Positions 5,555 through 8,307 of a stretch of 8,307 bases of DNA are shown piece after piece; positions within the stretch are counted from its first letter, which is position 1, and each line of letters opens with the position of its first letter. Source of the stretch: Stenotrophomonas maltophilia. Its GTDB lineage: Bacteria > Pseudomonadota > Gammaproteobacteria > Xanthomonadales > Xanthomonadaceae. A program made the position numbers and the translations under genes. Location: the NCBI GenBank assembly GCA_002435595.1, contig DJBL01000090.1, positions 1 to 8,307 on the forward strand. The letters are read 5' to 3'. The notes under the pieces were generated by a model. It was not told the DNA's origin, did not search any database, and was given only the letters and a program-made list of their open reading frames with translations.

Positions 5555-6193
5555 TCAGATCTCGCCGTCGCGCAGGTAGTCGAACAGCTCGGCATCGCCC
5601 TTCAGGCCGAGCTTCAACATCGCATCGCCCTTCTGCCGGCTGATGGTGCTCACGCTCTTGTGCAGCTGCAGTGCGATTTCCTTCACCGTCTGCCCGCTGC
5701 CAAGCAGGCGCAGCACTTCCATTTCGCGCGGTGAGAGCGGCTTGGTGCCCACCTCGTCCACGGCCTTGGTGCCGATCGCATCGATGCGCTCTTTCAGCGT
5801 GCGGCTCACATAGGGCAGGCCGCGCTGCACCGTCTGGATCGCCAGCGGCAGTTCTTCCATCGAGGATGTCTTGTCGACCAGGCCGAGCACGCCGGTGGAT
5901 GCCACCATGCGCAGGATTGCCAGGTTGTTGGAGACGCTCAACATCAGCACCGGCAGATCGGGGAAGCGCCGCCGGATCATGCCGATCATGGTGAAGCCGT
6001 CGGCCTGTTGGCTGCCGGGCATCGAGTAGTCGGTCACCAGCACATCGCACGGGTGCTGGGCCAGGGCGCTGAGCAGCTCATCGGCGCTGCTCGCTTCGGC
6101 GACTACCGTACCCACCCCGCTGGACTCGATCACTGCCTTGGTGCCGATACGAACCACCGGGTGATCGTCGGCGATGATAATGCGCAGGGTCAT
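5555..6193 (-). CDS. RcsB-like response regulator (receiver + LuxR-type HTH)
   Basis: A 212-residue two-component regulator. The receiver domain covers about residues 1-125, with the acidic pocket Asp9/Asp10, phospho-acceptor Asp55 (VLVTDYSMPG), Ser86 in the Thr/Ser switch position and Lys108. A NarL/LuxR-type helix-turn-helix covers about 150-206 (LSPREMEVLRLL, then VSTISRQKGDAMLKLGL). Both halves follow E. coli RcsB closely: IIADDHP near the start, the TDxSMPG phosphorylation site, an N-N-x-A-I-L segment, and the ISxQKxxAMxKLG recognition region, which makes it RcsB/BvgA/EvgA-like. The ATG comes one codon after an in-frame TAA, fixing the start; no strong Shine-Dalgarno sequence is present. 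It is divergent from, and probably the partner of, the BvgS-like sensor kinase, and likely binds DNA as a phosphorylated dimer to switch envelope, motility or virulence genes. The target genes are not visible. Confidence 0.93.
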   Translation of the reverse strand: MTLRIIIADDHPVVRIGTKAVIESSGVGTVVAEASSADELLSALAQHPCDVLVTDYSMPGSQQADGFTMIGMIRRRFPDLPVLMLSVSNNLAILRMVASTGVLGLVDKTSSMEELPLAIQTVQRGLPYVSRTLKERIDAIGTKAVDEVGTKPLSPREMEVLRLLGSGQTVKEIALQLHKSVSTISRQKGDAMLKLGLKGDAELFDYLRDGEI

Positions 6194-6271
6194 GGATTAG
6201 TATGGTCGCCGAGGCGGACGCCGCTCGGGCCGTGCCGTGGTGGAAACATCATTCTACGGAGATCAGACCGC
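6194..6271. promoter_or_regulatory. Divergent promoter region between response regulator and sensor kinase
   Basis: These 78 bases must hold the start signals for both divergent genes or part of them. A -10-like TAGAAT reads on the minus strand at 6256-6251, but no good -35 was found at the expected distance. An imperfect inverted repeat CGAGGCGG-ACG-CCGCTCG lies at 6210-6227 and could be an operator. On the plus strand GGAG at 6258-6261 is ten bases before the sensor kinase ATG. Confidence 0.45.
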
Positions 6272-8307
6272 ATGCGTACTCCGGTTGTCCGCTGGCTGGT
6301 ACTGCTGGTCCTGACCGTCATGCCGATGTGGGCGCAGGGCGCCGGCGAGGCCGCGACGACCGCGTCGCTTTCGCCCCGCCAGAGCGAATGGCTTGCACAG
6401 CACACTACCATCACATTGGGCATTTACGACAGCGGCTGGCCGCCGTTCGAGTCGCTGCAATCGGGTCAGCCGCAAGGCCTGGGCTATGACTATCTGAGCC
6501 TGCTCGCCGAACGACTGGGTCTGCGCGTGGAGGTACGGACCTACCGCGGTTGGGGCGAGGTGCTGGAGGCGGCCTGCCGCGGCGAAGTGGACCTGGTGAT
6601 GAATGTCACGCTGACCGCCGACCGCACCCGCTGCATGGTCTACACCCGTGCGTACGCGGAAGCACCGTTGGCCGTGGTCGGTCGCAACGATGACACGCGC
6701 GCCTCGCAGGATCCGGACCTGCACGGGCTGCGCGTGGTCACCGAGCGCGAGTTCGTGACCAGCGACAGCGTGCGTGCGCGGTTTCCCGCGGCGCGCCGGA
6801 TCGGCGCAGCGGACACGTTGACCGCGCTCACCATGGTCGGTCGCAACGATGCGGATGTGTATATCGGCAATGCCTACGTAGCCAGCGCCACCATCGCCGC
6901 GCACGGACTGGACCAGATCGGCCTGCTGCGCCCCAGTGACCTGCCGCCGGAGCGCCTGCATTTCGGCGTTGCCAATGCCAGGCAGCCGCTGGCCGAAGCG
7001 CTTGATGGCGCGCTTGCCAGGATGACCAGCGCCGAACGCGAGGCCATCGCCGCGCGCTGGCTGCACCCGTTGCAGTGGTCCCAGCAATCGCGGCTGATCC
7101 TGGGCAACGCCGAACGCCGGGTGCTGTCCACGCCGCTGCGCCTGGGTTTTTCCCCCAGTTCGGCACCGCTGGCCTTCATCGACAACGCCGGCCAGCCCAG
7201 CGGCGTGGCCGGCGAATACCTGCGCCAACTGCGCACGGTGGGTGCGCAGCTGGTGTCGGTACCGGCGCACGACTGGTTCGAACTGCGCCAGCAGATCCGC
7301 AAGGGCGAGGTCGACGCGGTCATGGGCATCGCCAATGATTCGGCGTATCTGGGCCCGGACTGGGTGTTCAGCCAGCCCTTCATCACCGTCCCCAACGTCA
7401 TCGTGGTCGGGGCCGACAGCCCCTCGGTGCTGAGCCTGGCCGACCTGGACCGGCGCAGCATCCTGTTGTCCGATCCGGACCGGCTGCGCGGTTACGTCCT
7501 GCAGCACGCGCCCAACGCCCGCATCGTGCCGGCGCGCAGCACCGAACAGGCCCTCGAGCGCCTGGCCAACGGCGATGCCGATGCCTACATCGGCAATCTG
7601 GCGATGGTCGATCGACTGGTGCGTGAGCGCTACCCGGCGCAGCTGCACGTGACCGCGCCGGCCGGTTTCAGCGACCGCCTGTCGCTGGCGGTCAAGCGCG
7701 AGTACGCACCGCTGGCCACCACCTTCGACCGGGTCCTGCTCAACCTGAGCCCGCGCGAGCGCGAGGCGATCCGGGGCGACTGGCTCTCGGCCGAATACCA
7801 CAGCGGACTGGACTGGCGATCGATCGCGCGCTGGGCGGTGCCGTTGGCGCTGGTGCTGCTGACCGCCATCGTGGTGCACGGCTGGGGTTACTGGCGCCTG
7901 CGCAGCGAGGTGTCCATGCGCAGACGCCTGGAGCAACGCCTGGCCGAGGTCACCGACAACCTGCCCGCTACGGTCTACCAGGCACGGCGCGACAGCGACG
8001 GCCAGTTTTCGTTCCCCTACATCGCCGGCGACATGGACGCGATGTTCGGGCTGAGCGTGGCCGAGGCGATGGCCGACGAGGGCCGGGTGATGGAGCGGGT
8101 CCATGCCCAGGACCGCGAGCGCGTGCGCGCCGCGCTTCAGCAGGCCGCGCGCGACTTCAATGTGCTGGACATGGAGTTCCGCACCTGCCCGCACGGCAGC
8201 ATCCGCTGGGTGCGCTCACGCGCCACGCCGTATGCGATCGACGAGGGCCAGATGCTGTGGAGCGGCTACTGGGTGGACGTCACCGAGGCTCGTGCCCAGG
8301 CCGATGC
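6272..8307 (+). CDS. BvgS-like sensor histidine kinase, N-terminal part (3' end outside window)
   Basis: The frame is open from the ATG at 6272 to the right edge, 678 codons. In order: a signal peptide (RWLVLLVLTVMPMWAQG, residues 7-23); a first periplasmic Venus-flytrap domain of the SBP_bac_3 type (about 46-265, opening ITLGIYDSGWPPFE); a second one (about 288-505, opening LRLGFSPSSAPLAF); one membrane helix (about 520-537); a short linker helix (about 543-560); and a PAS domain with PAC tail (about 562-676, including FRTCPHGSIRWVRSRA). This is the architecture of BvgS/EvgS, which continue with histidine kinase, receiver and Hpt domains; those are expected but not visible. The first flytrap keeps the Arg118 that usually grips an amino-acid carboxylate and has Cys102 and Cys121 as a possible disulfide; the second has Leu360 in the equivalent place. 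GGAG sits ten bases before the ATG. It is divergent from an RcsB-like regulator, its likely partner. The ligand is unknown. Confidence 0.92.
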   Translation, partial: MRTPVVRWLVLLVLTVMPMWAQGAGEAATTASLSPRQSEWLAQHTTITLGIYDSGWPPFESLQSGQPQGLGYDYLSLLAERLGLRVEVRTYRGWGEVLEAACRGEVDLVMNVTLTADRTRCMVYTRAYAEAPLAVVGRNDDTRASQDPDLHGLRVVTEREFVTSDSVRARFPAARRIGAADTLTALTMVGRNDADVYIGNAYVASATIAAHGLDQIGLLRPSDLPPERLHFGVANARQPLAEALDGALARMTSAEREAIAARWLHPLQWSQQSRLILGNAERRVLSTPLRLGFSPSSAPLAFIDNAGQPSGVAGEYLRQLRTVGAQLVSVPAHDWFELRQQIRKGEVDAVMGIANDSAYLGPDWVFSQPFITVPNVIVVGADSPSVLSLADLDRRSILLSDPDRLRGYVLQHAPNARIVPARSTEQALERLANGDADAYIGNLAMVDRLVRERYPAQLHVTAPAGFSDRLSLAVKREYAPLATTFDRVLLNLSPREREAIRGDWLSAEYHSGLDWRSIARWAVPLALVLLTAIVVHGWGYWRLRSEVSMRRRLEQRLAEVTDNLPATVYQARRDSDGQFSFPYIAGDMDAMFGLSVAEAMADEGRVMERVHAQDRERVRAALQQAARDFNVLDMEFRTCPHGSIRWVRSRATPYAIDEGQMLWSGYWVDVTEARAQAD

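Noticed and set aside
6263..8194. A 643-codon open frame on the minus strand opposite the sensor kinase
   Set aside because: Its translation is rich in Arg, His, Gln and Ala with no domain pattern, while the plus strand gives a coherent BvgS-like protein. It is an antisense shadow caused by high GC codon bias.

Overview
The window is GC-rich (about two-thirds G+C by eye), densely coding, gammaproteobacterial-type DNA. Gene content and style (TonB-dependent receptors, phosphocholine-specific phospholipase C, BvgS-like sensor kinase, short weak ribosome-binding sites) fit the Xanthomonadaceae, for example Stenotrophomonas or Xanthomonas. This placement is an inference from protein flavour, not from a marker gene. 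No mobile element, rRNA, tRNA or CRISPR array was seen.

Layout. At the left edge is the C-terminal part of a phospholipase C (+ strand, 2-643). Convergent to it, on the minus strand, is a cluster read from right to left: an APH-fold small-molecule kinase (4777-3641), a clear TPP (thiamin pyrophosphate) riboswitch (3597-3517), a TonB-dependent outer-membrane receptor (3440-1263) and a PnuC/PnuT-family inner-membrane vitamin transporter (1266-664). The last two overlap by four bases (ATGA). Next, still on the minus strand, come a small secreted glycine-zipper protein with an Arg/Asp-rich tail (5304-4912), followed by a strong hairpin, and an RcsB-like response regulator (6193-5555). Divergent from the regulator is the start of a BvgS-like sensor histidine kinase (+ strand, 6272 to the right edge): signal peptide, two periplasmic Venus-flytrap domains, one membrane helix and a PAS domain. 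The kinase core lies outside the window.

How the genes work together. The riboswitch is the key to the central cluster. By homology alone the receptor would be called a siderophore receptor and the transporter a nicotinamide riboside transporter. Placed directly downstream of a TPP riboswitch, they are much better read as a two-membrane thiamin uptake route: TonB-driven entry across the outer membrane, then PnuT-type passage across the inner membrane, shut down when TPP is plentiful. The kinase just upstream on the same strand belongs to the fold that includes thiamin kinase, so it may trap imported thiamin by phosphorylation, but this is only a hypothesis. The response regulator and sensor kinase form a divergent two-component pair that probably senses a periplasmic small molecule. 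The best candidates for something new are the kinase-riboswitch-receptor-transporter arrangement and the unusual start/expression-platform region of the receptor gene.
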